Assembly (NCBI RefSeq): GCF_002843305.1
Contig: NZ_PGSG01000119.1
Span: 204,508-268,507, forward strand
Source of the DNA: Streptomyces barkulensis
Lineage (GTDB): Bacteria > Actinomycetota > Actinomycetes > Streptomycetales > Streptomycetaceae
DNA length: 64,000 bases
Reading direction: 5' to 3'
Part shown: positions 55,811-64,000 of the stretch, piece after piece
How the letters are laid out: every line of letters starts with the position of its first letter
Position numbering within the stretch: the first letter of the stretch is position 1
Notes under the pieces: model-generated
Database searches by the model: none
What the model was told of the DNA's origin: nothing
The model's input: only the letters and a program-made list of their open reading frames with translations
Translations under genes and position numbers: made by a program

Positions 55811-58336
55811 TCAGGCGCGGGCCTGGCCCGTCCCCTTGGCCGCGTCCAGCGCGTACACGCAGCGGTCCCGGCTGCACGCGAAGACCACGCCGCCCGCGAC
55901 CACCGGCGATCCGGTGATCTCGCCCTCCGTGGCGAGCTTCCAGCGCAGCCGGCCCCCGACGGCGTCCAGCGTGTACAGGCAGTGGTCCGCCGAGCCGAAG
56001 TGGACCCGGCCGTCCGCCGACACCGGGGCGCCGGTGATCTCGCCGCCCGTCGCGAAGCGCCAGCGGGGGGTGCCGCTGACCGCGTCCAGCGTGTAGAGCG
56101 CGCCGCCGCTGCCCAGGTGGACCAGCCCGTCGGCCACCACCACCGGCTCGGCCGTCTGGCGGGACTCGGTGGCGATCCGCCAGCGGTCGTGGCCGTTCGC
56201 GGCGTCCAGCGCGTACACCGTGCCCAGGTAGTCCGCCAGATAGACGCCACCGCCCGCGATCGCCGCGCCCGGCGCGAAGGCCGGCGGGCACAGGAACGCG
56301 GCGGGCGCGTCGAAGCGCCACCGTTCCGCTCCGGTGACCGCGTCCAGGGCGAAGACGCGCGAGCCGGCGCTGACGTACACCGCGCCGTCGTCGGCGGGCA
56401 GCAGCCGCACCGGGACGCCGCCGGTGGCCGAGGAGTCGCCGACCGGGTACGACCACTGCTCGGCGCCGGTGCGCGCCTCCAGGGCGTACAGCCGCCCGTC
56501 GCCCCAGACGTAGACCGAGCCGCCCCTTATCACCGGGCCGGCCTCGGCGGTCTCGAAGTCGGTCTGCGCGCCGGACAGCTCCCACAGCCGCTCGCCGCTC
56601 GCCGCGTCCCACGCCTGTACGCCGCCGCCGCGGGTGCCGGTGACGACCGTGCCGCGGTCGGCGCGCAGCGCGTACACCCAGCCGTCGGCCGCCAGGCGCC
56701 AGACGTCGGAGCCGTCGCGGGCGTTCAGGGCGTACAGGCTCGGGCCGTCGGAGGCGTGGACCCGGCCGTTGCTGACGGCCATCGACCACGCCACCTCGCG
56801 GGTCTTGAACTGCCGCCGTCCCGTCGCCACGTCCAGCGCGTGGACCTCGAAGGAGGTGACGTACAGCAGGCCGTCGGCGACGACCGGGGTGCCCCACACG
56901 TCGTTCGACATCCGGAAGCGCCACGGCCGCCAGCGCGGCGGCGCGGCGGTCTCGCCGCCGGTGGGAGCACCGGGAGCACCGGGAGCACCGGAAGGGCTGT
57001 GGGGGGACGCCTGGGAGGGGGTGCGCGGCGGGGGGTGGGACACGGTGGCGCCGTGGGCGCCGGTGCCGTCCGCACCGCCGCCGTCCGGCGCGCGCAGCAC
57101 CCAGGACGTCGGGGCGCTCACCTCGGTGACGCGCGCCCGGGGCCGCCGGGGGCCGGGGCCGATGGGCAGCGGGGCGCCCGGCAGCAGTACGGAGCCGCCG
57201 TCCGCCGGGGGGTGCGGGGGCGGCGGGACCGGGGCGTGCGGGGGCGGCGGGACCGCAGGCGGCGCCGGGGGCGCGGCCACGGACGCGGCGGGCGTCCCCC
57301 CGCCCCGCGGGTCGGCGGCCGGGGGCCGCCACTCGGCGCCGGGGCCGGCCGCCGGGGCCCGGGAAGGAGCGTGGGCGGCCGCGGACGCGTGCTCCGGCGC
57401 CCGGTGCCCGGGCCGGGACGCCGGCTTCACGGGCCGCGCCCGGCCGCCCCGGTGCCGCTCGATCAGCGCCACCGCACCGGCCGGCAGCCAGGCGGAGGCC
57501 GTGCCGCTGTCGTCACCGCCGGAGGAGAACAGGTGCGGGGCGAGCTGCGCCTGGAGGTCGGCCGGGGTGGGCCGCTGGTCGGGCTCGGTGCGCATGCAGG
57601 ACTCGATGAGCGGTCCGAGCTCGTCGGGCAGTCCCTCCAGGTCCGGGCCCTCGCGCAGCAGCATGAAGACGGTCTCGACGGGGTTCGCCCCGTGGAAGGG
57701 CGGATGGCCGGTGGCGGCGAAGACCAGGGTGGAGCCGAGGGAGAAGACGTCGCTGGCGCCCGTGACGCTGCGCGAGTCCCTCGCCTGCTCGGGTGACATG
57801 TAGGAGGGGGTGCCGACGGCGACGTTGGTCATCGTCAGCCGGGTGTTGGACACCCCGGAGGCGATACCGAAGTCGATCACCCGCGGCCCGTCCTCGACCA
57901 CCAGCACGTTGGAGGGCTTCAGATCGCGGTGGACCAGGCCCGCCCCGTGGATGGACTGGAGCGCCTCGGCGACTCCGGCGGCCAGCCAGCGCACGGCCTG
58001 CGCCGGGAGCGGCCCGCACTCGTTGACTATCTCCTCCAGGGACGGCGCGGGCACGTACGCGGTCGCCAGCCACGGCACCGCGGCGCGCGGGTCGGCGTCC
58101 ACGACGGCGGCGGTGTAGAAGCCGCTGACCGCGCGGGCCGCCTCCACCTCACGGGTGAAGCGGACGCGGAAGAGCTGGTCCTCGGCGAGCTCGGTGCGCA
58201 CCGTCTTGATCGCCACCCGGCGCCCGGAGGCCGAACGGGCGAGGTAGACCAGCCCCATGCCCCCGGCGCCCAGCCGTCCGAGCACCTCGAACGGGCCGAT
58301 ACGCCGCGGATCGTGCTGCGTCAGCTGCTCCACCAC
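55811..58336 (-). CDS. afsK: AfsK: serine/threonine protein kinase with C-terminal PQQ-like beta-propeller
   Basis: An 841-residue kinase. The catalytic domain is at about 12-275: GRLGAGGMGLVYLARSASG (ATP loop), AIKTVR (Lys), HRDLKPSN (about 134-141), DFG (about 153), and TPSYMSPEQA in the activation segment. A Pro/Ala-rich linker runs from about 300 to 480. Residues 480-835 contain about eight repeats of the type GxVYVxxxxGxLYALDAxTGxxRWxF, a PQQ-type beta-propeller. No transmembrane helix is seen; in S. coelicolor AfsK is loosely membrane-associated, binds KbpA, phosphorylates AfsR and also affects hyphal branching through DivIVA. The match at the start (MVEQLTQHDPRRIGPFEVLG) is close to my memory of AfsK. 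GTG 58336 follows GGGGAGGTGGCAGG. Confidence 0.94.
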   Translation of the reverse strand: MVEQLTQHDPRRIGPFEVLGRLGAGGMGLVYLARSASGRRVAIKTVRTELAEDQLFRVRFTREVEAARAVSGFYTAAVVDADPRAAVPWLATAYVPAPSLEEIVNECGPLPAQAVRWLAAGVAEALQSIHGAGLVHRDLKPSNVLVVEDGPRVIDFGIASGVSNTRLTMTNVAVGTPSYMSPEQARDSRSVTGASDVFSLGSTLVFAATGHPPFHGANPVETVFMLLREGPDLEGLPDELGPLIESCMRTEPDQRPTPADLQAQLAPHLFSSGGDDSGTASAWLPAGAVALIERHRGGRARPVKPASRPGHRAPEHASAAAHAPSRAPAAGPGAEWRPPAADPRGGGTPAASVAAPPAPPAVPPPPHAPVPPPPHPPADGGSVLLPGAPLPIGPGPRRPRARVTEVSAPTSWVLRAPDGGGADGTGAHGATVSHPPPRTPSQASPHSPSGAPGAPGAPTGGETAAPPRWRPWRFRMSNDVWGTPVVADGLLYVTSFEVHALDVATGRRQFKTREVAWSMAVSNGRVHASDGPSLYALNARDGSDVWRLAADGWVYALRADRGTVVTGTRGGGVQAWDAASGERLWELSGAQTDFETAEAGPVIRGGSVYVWGDGRLYALEARTGAEQWSYPVGDSSATGGVPVRLLPADDGAVYVSAGSRVFALDAVTGAERWRFDAPAAFLCPPAFAPGAAIAGGGVYLADYLGTVYALDAANGHDRWRIATESRQTAEPVVVADGLVHLGSGGALYTLDAVSGTPRWRFATGGEITGAPVSADGRVHFGSADHCLYTLDAVGGRLRWKLATEGEITGSPVVAGGVVFACSRDRCVYALDAAKGTGQARA

Positions 58337-58526
58337 TTGCCTGCCACCTCCCCGTCGGGGTCGACGATCGCCGCCCCGCGCAGCCTTCCACCGCCGTACC
58401 GGTCCCGCGGTCCGACAGCGATTCTTCCTGGCGGAGCCCTCGGTTGCGAACCCGGGGGCGGTGAGTCGCCCTTTCCCCGGCCGGTGGGCTCCGGGACGTG
58501 TCCGGTCCGCGCCGCCGGGTCCGGCC

Positions 58527-59408
58527 TCAGAGCGCGGTGGAGGTGTCCAGGACCCCGAAGCGCGCGCCCTGGTTGTCGGCGAGGACCGCGTAGCGCCCGA
58601 AGGGTGTGTCCTGCGGGCCGTCGATCGTACGGCCGCCCAGGCGCACGGTCGTGCGGACGGCCGCGTCGCAGTCGGCGACCGCGAAGTGGACGAGGAAGTG
58701 GGCGGGCATCTCCACCGGATACGTCTCGTCGATCATCGTACGGCTGCCGACGGCGTGCTCGTCGTCGGCGGGCTCCCCGCGCGGGGCCCAGACCATGATG
58801 TCGGCCGCCTCGCCCGTGCTCTCGTCACCGGCCGGATACATGACGTAGCCGAAGACCTCCCGGTAGAAGGCGTCCACCGGTTCCCTCTCCCGGGTGCACA
58901 CCTCCGTCCACACGTACGAGCCCGGTTCGCGCACCGCCTCGAAGCCCGCCAGTTCCTCCGGCTGCCACAGGCCGAAGACCGCGCCGTCCGGGTCGACGGC
59001 GGTGGCCGCCACCCCGTCCCGGCCGACCGCCTCGGGCTCGGTGACGAGCTGCCCGCCCGCGGCGCGGATGCGCCGGGCGGTCGCCGCGGCGTCGGGGGCG
59101 GCGAGGTAGACCGTCCACACCGTCGGCAGCCGGCCGTCCGGCTTGCGGACGAGTGAGGCGACCCGCCTGCCGCCGAGCAGCGCGACCGTGCGGGCCCCCT
59201 GTACGGAGTGCCCGGGCCGCTCGGACCGTCCGGGCTGTCCGGGCTGTCCGGGCTGTCCGGGCTGTCCGGGCCGCTCGGGGGGCGCCGGGTCGCCGAAGGT
59301 CCAGCCGAACAGCTCGCCGTAGAAGCGTTTGCCCGCCTCCAGGTCGGGGAGCATCGCGTCGGTCCAGCAGGGTGCGCCCTCGGCGAAGACGCCTTCGGCA
59401 GCGACCAT
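58527..59408 (-). CDS. VOC (glyoxalase/bleomycin resistance) family protein, two tandem modules
   Basis: A 293-residue protein built of two VOC modules. The first (residues about 10-150) has APCWTDAMLPDLEAGKRFYGELFGWTFGD. The second (about 165-290) has GSYVWTEVCTREREPVDAFYREVFGY and ends FGRYAVLADNQGARFGVLDTS. Between strands of the first module lies PGQPGQPGQPGQPG, encoded by five copies of a 9-bp repeat (about 59229-59270). These proteins are metal-dependent enzymes or binding proteins; the substrate is unknown. ATG 59408 has GGAAGGAGTGGGAG. It diverges from the TetR gene, which may regulate it. Confidence 0.88.
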   Translation of the reverse strand: MVAAEGVFAEGAPCWTDAMLPDLEAGKRFYGELFGWTFGDPAPPERPGQPGQPGQPGQPGRSERPGHSVQGARTVALLGGRRVASLVRKPDGRLPTVWTVYLAAPDAAATARRIRAAGGQLVTEPEAVGRDGVAATAVDPDGAVFGLWQPEELAGFEAVREPGSYVWTEVCTREREPVDAFYREVFGYVMYPAGDESTGEAADIMVWAPRGEPADDEHAVGSRTMIDETYPVEMPAHFLVHFAVADCDAAVRTTVRLGGRTIDGPQDTPFGRYAVLADNQGARFGVLDTSTAL

Positions 59409-59537
59409 CTCCCACTCCTTCCGTGCGGCTGCGTCCCGACAGGCGAACGCTGCCCGCTTATCACCCCTCTTGCAGTAGACCACCCCATTTGGGGTCGGTC
59501 GAATCGCGGGCCGATCATCCCTCGGTAAGCTGACGAC

Positions 59538-60185
59538 ATGACAGGACAAGTACGAACTGTTGACGGTCGGGTGGCCGGGCGCCGTGGCCAGGCGACGCGG
59601 CAGAAGCTGCTCACCTGCCTCGACGAAATGCTCAGCTCGTCGCCCTACCGCGATGTCCGGGTGATCGACGTCGCCCGGCGCGCGGGCACCTCCCCCGCGA
59701 CCTTCTACCAGTACTTCCCGGACGTGGAGGGCGCCGTCCTGGAGCTGGCCGACGAGATGGCCCGGGAGAGCTCCTCGCTGAGCGAGCTGGCCACCGACCG
59801 CACGTGGACGGGCAAGGCCGGGTGGCAGACGGCGGAGGAGGTGGTGGACGGCCTCCTCTCCTTCTGGCGGGAGAACGACGCGATCCTGCGGGTGGTGGAC
59901 CTGGGCGCGGCCGAGGGGGACAAACGTTTCTCCAAGATCCGCGCGAAGGTCCTCGGCGGGATCACCGGCCCGCTGGCCGACTCCATCGGGAAGCTCCAGT
60001 CCAAGGGCAAGGCGGACTCCGAGATCAGTCCGGCGGCCGTCGCCGGCTCACTGGTGTCGATGCTCACCTCGGTGGCCGGCCAGCAGAAGGCCGCGCAGAG
60101 CTGGGGCGCCAAGAAGTCCGATCTGAAGCCGAACCTCGCCTATCTGCTCTACCTGGGCGTCACGGGCCGCAAGCCCAGCCGGTAG
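59538..60185 (+). CDS. TetR family regulator
   Basis: A 215-residue repressor-type protein. The N-terminal HTH reads GQATRQKLLTCLDEMLSSSPYRDVRVIDVARRAGTSPATFYQYFPD (in parts), with the typical TetR recognition helix TSPATFYQYF. The C-terminal ligand domain is helical and ends LAYLLYLGVTGRKPSR. In S. coelicolor a TetR gene also lies next to afsK, so synteny continues. ATG 59538 is the start. The ligand is unknown; autoregulation and control of the divergent VOC gene are inferred. Confidence 0.9.
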   Translation: MTGQVRTVDGRVAGRRGQATRQKLLTCLDEMLSSSPYRDVRVIDVARRAGTSPATFYQYFPDVEGAVLELADEMARESSSLSELATDRTWTGKAGWQTAEEVVDGLLSFWRENDAILRVVDLGAAEGDKRFSKIRAKVLGGITGPLADSIGKLQSKGKADSEISPAAVAGSLVSMLTSVAGQQKAAQSWGAKKSDLKPNLAYLLYLGVTGRKPSR

Positions 60186-60295
60186 GGGTCCGGCCCCGCC
60201 CGGCCGCGGCCCTCTCCTGCCCGGCCCCGCGCCCGCGGCCGTTCCGCACCCGTTCCGCGGCCGTTCCGCACCCGCTTCCGTTCCTGTCCGTGCCC

Positions 60296-60340
60296 GGCTC
60301 CCCGGGCGGCCGGCCCCTGTCACCGGCCGCCCGGGGAGCC
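60296..60340. terminator. Bidirectional hairpin terminator
   Basis: 18-bp perfect stem, 60296-60313 with 60323-60340, loop 9 nt, between the convergent TetR and subtilase genes. Confidence 0.88.
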
Positions 60341-60393
60341 TCTCCATGCCCGGCCGCCCCAGGGCCCGGAGGCCCGGGGGCGCCCGGGGGGCG

Positions 60394-61695
60394 TCAGAAG
60401 CGGCTGTAGAGGAGCCGGTTCGGCGAGCCCTCCCCCGGCCCCGTCACCCGGCCGGGGCTGGAGGCGTCCAGCAGCGCCCGGGTCACCGCCGCGGGCGTGG
60501 CCTCCGGGTTCTTCGAGACGTGGAGCGCCGCCGCGCCCGCCACGTGCGGCGCCGACATCGACGTACCGCTCATCGTCCGCTCCGCGGTCCGCGAGCCGAT
60601 CCCGGCCGACGGGACGGAGGCGCCGGGCGCGAACACGTCCACGCAGTCGCCGTGGTTGGACCAGCTGGGCCTGGAGTCGTCCCGCGCCGTCGCGGCCACC
60701 GTGATCACGGACGGCTCGCGTGCGGGCGACTGGGTGCACGCGTCGGTGGCCTTGTTGCCCGCCGAGACCACGACGGTGATCCCCGCCTCGACCATCTTCC
60801 GCACCGCCGCGTCCTTGGCGTCGCTCGCAAGGCCGCCGATGCTCACGTTGGCGACCGCGGGCCCGGTGGCGTTCTCCGCGACCCAGTCGTAGCCGGCCAG
60901 CACGCCCTCGGTGGTGCCCGAGTTCTGGCAGTTGAGCACCTTCACGGCGACCAGCTTCACGCTCTTGGCCACACCGTAGGTCTCACCGCCCAGGATCCCC
61001 GCCACATGCGTGCCGTGCCCGTGGCAGTCGGAGGCCGTCCGGTTCCCGTCCACGAAGTTGTAGCCGTAGGAGGCGCGCCCGCCGAAGTCCTCGTGGGCGA
61101 TGTTGATGCCGGAGTCCACGACGTAGGCGGTGACGTTCGGCGCCGTGGCGCCGTAGCCGTAGCTCGCGTCGAGCGGCAGGTCGCGCTGGTCGATGCGGTC
61201 CAGGCCCCAGCCCGGATCGGCCTGCAGCAGGGTGCCGCTCACATCCGGTCCCTTCGACGGGCCCGGCGCCCGCGGCAGGTCCGGCGCCTGCGGCAGGACG
61301 TCGCCGCGCTCGACTCGGTTGGCCTCGACGTACGCCACCGAGGGGTCGGCTGCCAGGCGCCGCGCCTGCTTCTCGGTGGCCTTCAGCGAGAAGCCCTTGA
61401 GGGCCGAGGAGTAGGTGCGCTCCGCCTCGCCGCCGAAGGTGCCGGTCAGCCTCTCGGCCCGGTCCCGTACGCCTCCTGCCGTCCTCAGGCCGCGGGCCCG
61501 GTCACCGGTTTCCTTCAGCACCACGATGTACTCGCCGTCCAGCGCGCCGGGCGCGTCCGCGCCCCGGACCTCTCCCAGGGGAGCGGGCTCCGGGCCGGGG
61601 GAGGCGGCCGAGGCCGCCGCGGCGGTGGTGCCCGTCAGGACGAGCGCCGCCAGGACGGCGCCGACGGCTATTCGGGGTCTTCTGGCCTTCTTCAC
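60394..61695 (-). CDS. Secreted subtilisin-like serine protease (S8, with I9 propeptide)
   Basis: A 433-residue protease precursor. Signal peptide residues 1-32 (KKARRPRIAVGAVLAALVLT ... AAAASAA). The I9 inhibitor/chaperone propeptide at about 45-130 has GEYIVVLKETGD and YVEANRVE. The catalytic domain has Asp in VVDSGIN (about 192), His in HGHGTHVAG (about 230) and Ser in SGTSMSAPH (about 384), with the oxyanion Asn region SIGG...VVVSAGN. The class is proteinase K-like (cysteines in DCHGHG, LNCQNSG, DACTQSP). GTG 61695 is chosen because it directly precedes the signal peptide; GTG 61713 and ATG/GTG 61743 are possible. Degrades protein outside the cell. Confidence 0.92.
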   Translation of the reverse strand: MKKARRPRIAVGAVLAALVLTGTTAAAASAASPGPEPAPLGEVRGADAPGALDGEYIVVLKETGDRARGLRTAGGVRDRAERLTGTFGGEAERTYSSALKGFSLKATEKQARRLAADPSVAYVEANRVERGDVLPQAPDLPRAPGPSKGPDVSGTLLQADPGWGLDRIDQRDLPLDASYGYGATAPNVTAYVVDSGINIAHEDFGGRASYGYNFVDGNRTASDCHGHGTHVAGILGGETYGVAKSVKLVAVKVLNCQNSGTTEGVLAGYDWVAENATGPAVANVSIGGLASDAKDAAVRKMVEAGITVVVSAGNKATDACTQSPAREPSVITVAATARDDSRPSWSNHGDCVDVFAPGASVPSAGIGSRTAERTMSGTSMSAPHVAGAAALHVSKNPEATPAAVTRALLDASSPGRVTGPGEGSPNRLLYSRF

Positions 61696-61864
61696 GGTGT
61701 GTTCTCTCTTCACTGGGGGGTGCGTGTGCGGGGGAGCGCTCACGGTTCTAGCCGATGGAGCGTCACCCGCGGGGCACCGGGGTGTCGTGGCACGGTGGTG
61801 CCCCGGTGCGCTTCTGTGCCGGTCCGGCCGCCTGTGTGCCGGTCCGGCCGCGTGCCGCCGGGGC

Positions 61865-62917
61865 TCACAGCCAGCCCCGCCGCTGCGCCTGGAGGGCGAG
61901 CTGGAAGCGGCTGCCCGCGCCGGCCTGCGCCATCAGCAGCTCCATGCGGCGGAAGAAGGTTCGGCGGCTGACGCCCAGTTCGCGGATGATCTGGCTGTCG
62001 GGCACCCCCGCGACCAGCATCGCCAGGATGCGGCGCTCGGCCGGGCCGGGCCGGGCGCCGCCCGGCGCGGCGGCCCCGCTGTCGGGGTGGACGGGCAGCG
62101 CCCGGTCCCAGTACGCCTCGAACAGAGCCCGCAGCGCGGCGAGTAACGCGCTCGGCCGCACCACGAGCATGCTGCGGCTGACGTCCACGTCCGCGATGGA
62201 CATCGAGACGAAGCCGACGCGGTCGTCCACCACCATCAGTTTCACCGGCAGTCCGGACACCACCCGGGCCTCCTCGCCCGCGTCCACGCACGGCTGGACG
62301 TTCTCGGTGAGGTAGCCGGGGCGGGCGAGCGACTCCCGGGTGTACACCACCCGGTAGCGCACCCCGCGGCGCAACTGCCCGACCTCCTCCTTGGCGCCGC
62401 GCTCGGTGTCCCAGAAGTACGGCGGCGAGTCGAACCGCAGCACCTCGCGCCGCGCTCCGCCCAGCGCCTCGCCCAGCACCCGCTCGATGTCGCCGCCGGT
62501 CACCTCCTCGGCGACCGAGCCGCCCACGGCCGACGGCGTACGGCGGCGGTAGCGCTCGTAGGCGCGCGCGACCGCCAGGCGGGCCTCCTCCAGCCGCAGC
62601 GTCTCGCGCCGGGAGAGCAACTCCAGCGCGGACGCGGGCGGTACGGGTACCAGCCCGCCGACGGGGTCCCGCCCGCCGTGCCCGTCCCCGCCGCGCCCTT
62701 CGCCCCCGTCCCCCTCGCCGGCGGGCACCTCGGCCGCCAGGCCGAGCGCGAGCAGCGCGCGCCGCGCCCCGGGGGAGGCCGGGGGCGCCGGGCGGTCCGT
62801 CAGCAGTGCCACGTACAGGTCGACGGCCCCGCCGTCCACGCCGAGCGCGGACAGATGGGTCGCCAGGGTGTCGGGGCACGGCTCCTGCGCCGGTGCCCCG
62901 CCTCCGTCGCGCTTCAC
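61865..62917 (-). CDS. TrmB/LuxR-like regulator with C-terminal HTH
   Basis: A 350-residue regulator. The C-terminal HTH reads AERRILAMLVAGVPDSQIIRELGVSRRTFFRRMELLMAQAG (in parts), the LuxR-type layout found in a Streptomyces family of stand-alone regulators. The middle domain (EVLRFDSPPYFWDTE, LRRGVRYRVVYTRESLA, GLPVKLMVVDDRVGFVSMSI) resembles the phospholipase-D-like domain of TrmB proteins. The N-terminal 100 residues include LGVDGGAVDLYVALLTD, a weak winged-helix start. It lies upstream of and parallel to the subtilase gene (169 bp apart). These regulators often control secreted proteases, so a local link is possible. GTG 62917 has AAGG ahead. Confidence 0.82.
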   Translation of the reverse strand: MKRDGGGAPAQEPCPDTLATHLSALGVDGGAVDLYVALLTDRPAPPASPGARRALLALGLAAEVPAGEGDGGEGRGGDGHGGRDPVGGLVPVPPASALELLSRRETLRLEEARLAVARAYERYRRRTPSAVGGSVAEEVTGGDIERVLGEALGGARREVLRFDSPPYFWDTERGAKEEVGQLRRGVRYRVVYTRESLARPGYLTENVQPCVDAGEEARVVSGLPVKLMVVDDRVGFVSMSIADVDVSRSMLVVRPSALLAALRALFEAYWDRALPVHPDSGAAAPGGARPGPAERRILAMLVAGVPDSQIIRELGVSRRTFFRRMELLMAQAGAGSRFQLALQAQRRGWL

Positions 62918-63373
62918 GCTGCGGCACCTTAGTGCCGCTGTCCCGCAGGTGTCACCGGCCGTCCGCGCCCGGGTGTACAAAGTCTGCGTACGCCGCTCGC
63001 CGACCGGCCCGCAACCCCGGTCGCCGGGCGGGGTGGTGCCCGCTTCCGTGGCGACGGTCACGGCCCGGCGCCCGGGAAGGTCCCCCCGGGCGCCGCACGG
63101 CGCACGGAGGCAGGGCGGCGATCTCCGGGTATCCGGACTCCAGGGCGCAGGTCCCACGTCCTGGGGTCCGGGCACACGGGGACGAACCGGTGAAGGATGC
63201 GATCGGCGATGCCTCCCCGCATCGCGCCGGGGGCCGCCGGGACGCCGGGTTCCGGCGTCCCGGCGGCCCCCGGTCGCCTCCCCGCTCCCCGGTCGCCTCC
63301 CCCGTCCCCCGCTCTCCGTTCCCTTCGCGCACCGCGCGGATTGGCGGGCCCCCCGCCGGAGCAGGATCGGTGT
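62918..63373. other. 456-bp divergent spacer with a perfect 22-bp hairpin, no gene seen
   Basis: No credible gene. It must hold the promoters of the LuxR-like gene (-) and the GNAT gene (+). The notable element is the inverted repeat at 63227-63273. Confidence 0.5.
63227..63273. repeat. Perfect 22-bp inverted repeat
   Basis: 63227-63248 pairs perfectly with 63252-63273, 3-nt loop GTT. It stands 101 nt before the GNAT start in a spacer between divergent genes, where no terminator is expected. Confidence 0.85.
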
Positions 63374-63916
63374 GTGACGACGACGAGCGCGAGAACGTGC
63401 GGGGAGCAGTTCGCGGTGGTGCGGCTGCCGGAGTACACCGGGGCCGACCGGGAGGAGGTCCGCGGGGGTGTCCCCGACCCCTACCAGATCGAGGGGCTGG
63501 TCATGGCGTGGCGGCCCAAGCGGGAGCACTTCGGCATCCGGCGGGAGGGCCGCCTGGTCGCGCACGCGGGTCTGGTGACCGTGCCGGTGTCCGTCGCGGG
63601 CCGGCGCACCGAGGCGGTGGGCCTGGGCGGTGTGATCGTCGCCCCCGGACTGCGCGGACAGGGCCTGGCCCGGGCGGTCGTCACCGCGGCGATGGACCAC
63701 GCACGCGGTATGGGCCCCGACACCGGCCTGCTGTTCTGCTGGCCGGAGCGGATGCCGGTCTACGAGGCCCTGGGCTGGCGGGAGCTGGAGGAGCACGTCC
63801 GCGTCGAGCAGCCCGACGGGCCGGTGACCATGCCGATGCGCACCATGTGGACGCCGCTGCGCGAGGGCGCCGGCTGGCCGCCCGGCCCGGTGCACCTGCT
63901 GTCGCTGCCGTTCTAG
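63374..63916 (+). CDS. GNAT family N-acetyltransferase
   Basis: A 180-residue acetyltransferase. GLVMAWRPKREHFGIRREGRLVAHAGLV (in parts) leads into VGLGGVIVAPGLRGQGLARAVVTAAMDHAR, with the acetyl-CoA-binding RGQGLA, and then TGLLFCWPERMPVYEALGWRELEEHV. The substrate is unknown. GTG 63374 is preceded by GCAGGATCGGT (AGGA). Last complete gene of the window. Confidence 0.85.
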   Translation: MTTTSARTCGEQFAVVRLPEYTGADREEVRGGVPDPYQIEGLVMAWRPKREHFGIRREGRLVAHAGLVTVPVSVAGRRTEAVGLGGVIVAPGLRGQGLARAVVTAAMDHARGMGPDTGLLFCWPERMPVYEALGWRELEEHVRVEQPDGPVTMPMRTMWTPLREGAGWPPGPVHLLSLPF

Positions 63917-64000
63917 GCCCTGTCTGACAAATAGCGCTGTCCGCCCGAAGGGCGGGCTCCGCGGCGTCTGGTGCGTGCGATCGCAAGGCGGAGGAGGAGA
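63917..64000. other. Possible edge of a repeated or mobile element
   Basis: The bases right after the GNAT stop read GGCCCTGTCTGACAAATAG, then a short inverted repeat CCGCCCGAAGGGCGG. Ends of this kind are familiar from Streptomyces IS elements and dispersed repeats, but no transposase is in the window. Low certainty. Confidence 0.25.

Noticed and set aside
59228..59275. Short regular repeats in the VOC gene as a possible CRISPR or VNTR locus
   Set aside because: Nine-bp units in frame inside a coding region, encoding PGQ repeats. There are no spacers.

Overview
High-GC actinobacterial chromosome, almost certainly Streptomyces. The basis is the very strong G/C third-position codon bias, the frequent GTG/TTG starts, and recognisable Streptomyces genes: HrdD-type sigma factor, the AfsK/AfsR/AfsS regulatory locus, FO synthase for coenzyme F420, a Scr1-type XRE + DUF397 pair, DUF2752, DUF3618 and GPP34 proteins. 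No rRNA, CRISPR array, complete prophage or recognisable biosynthetic gene cluster is present. One tRNA gene is present.

Layout. (1) 1-15.0 kb is mostly housekeeping: penicillin acylase (partial), K+/H+ antiporter, MFS exporter, FmdB-type zinc-ribbon protein with a CIRCE-like operator, MTA phosphorylase, SAF-domain protein, MscL, P1/DmpA peptidase, sigma factor HrdD, GNAT acetyltransferase, Tat-exported GH3 glycosidase, small membrane proteins. (2) 15.0-21.4 kb starts at tRNA-Arg(CCU) and is a patchwork island. It holds two transfer genes of an actinomycete integrative element (one truncated), gene fragments, DUF6193 and DUF4365 proteins, a RhiA-like protein and a secreted lipase. (3) 23.1-38.8 kb is a siphovirus-type tail module without head, portal, terminase or integrase genes. 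In transcription order it has a tail completion protein, major tail protein, tail assembly chaperone with a probable -1 frameshift extension, two paralogous tape-measure-like proteins, distal tail, baseplate and fibre proteins, amidase endolysin and holin. A regulatory block (XRE repressor, leader peptide, zinc-finger protein, small HTH protein) sits upstream. The gene content fits a non-contractile (F-type) tailocin better than a decayed prophage. (4) 39.2-47.3 kb holds envelope and regulatory genes: holin-X, DUF3618, YihY, D-Ala-D-Ala carboxypeptidase, GPP34, XRE/DUF397 and ADP-ribosylglycohydrolase. (5) 47.6-60.2 kb holds fbiC, a wrecked CehA/McbA-type metallohydrolase gene, then afsR, afsS, an exported AfsS-like repeat peptide, a secreted Gly/Ser protein, afsK, a VOC protein and a TetR regulator. 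(6) 60.4-64.0 kb holds a subtilase, a LuxR/TrmB-like regulator and a GNAT acetyltransferase.

How the parts work together. In the AfsK-AfsR-AfsS cascade a Ser/Thr kinase phosphorylates the SARP-type activator AfsR, which turns on afsS. The spacer upstream of afsS carries two heptamer repeats in an 11-bp register, as expected for a SARP box. In the tail module a nearly identical 16-mer (15/16) lies upstream of both the first tail gene and the regulator operon, which suggests that one regulator controls both. Almost every tail-module spacer holds a strong hairpin or a short tandem repeat.

All product names come from reading the translated sequence and from knowledge of the families. No database search was run. 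Residue positions are approximate.
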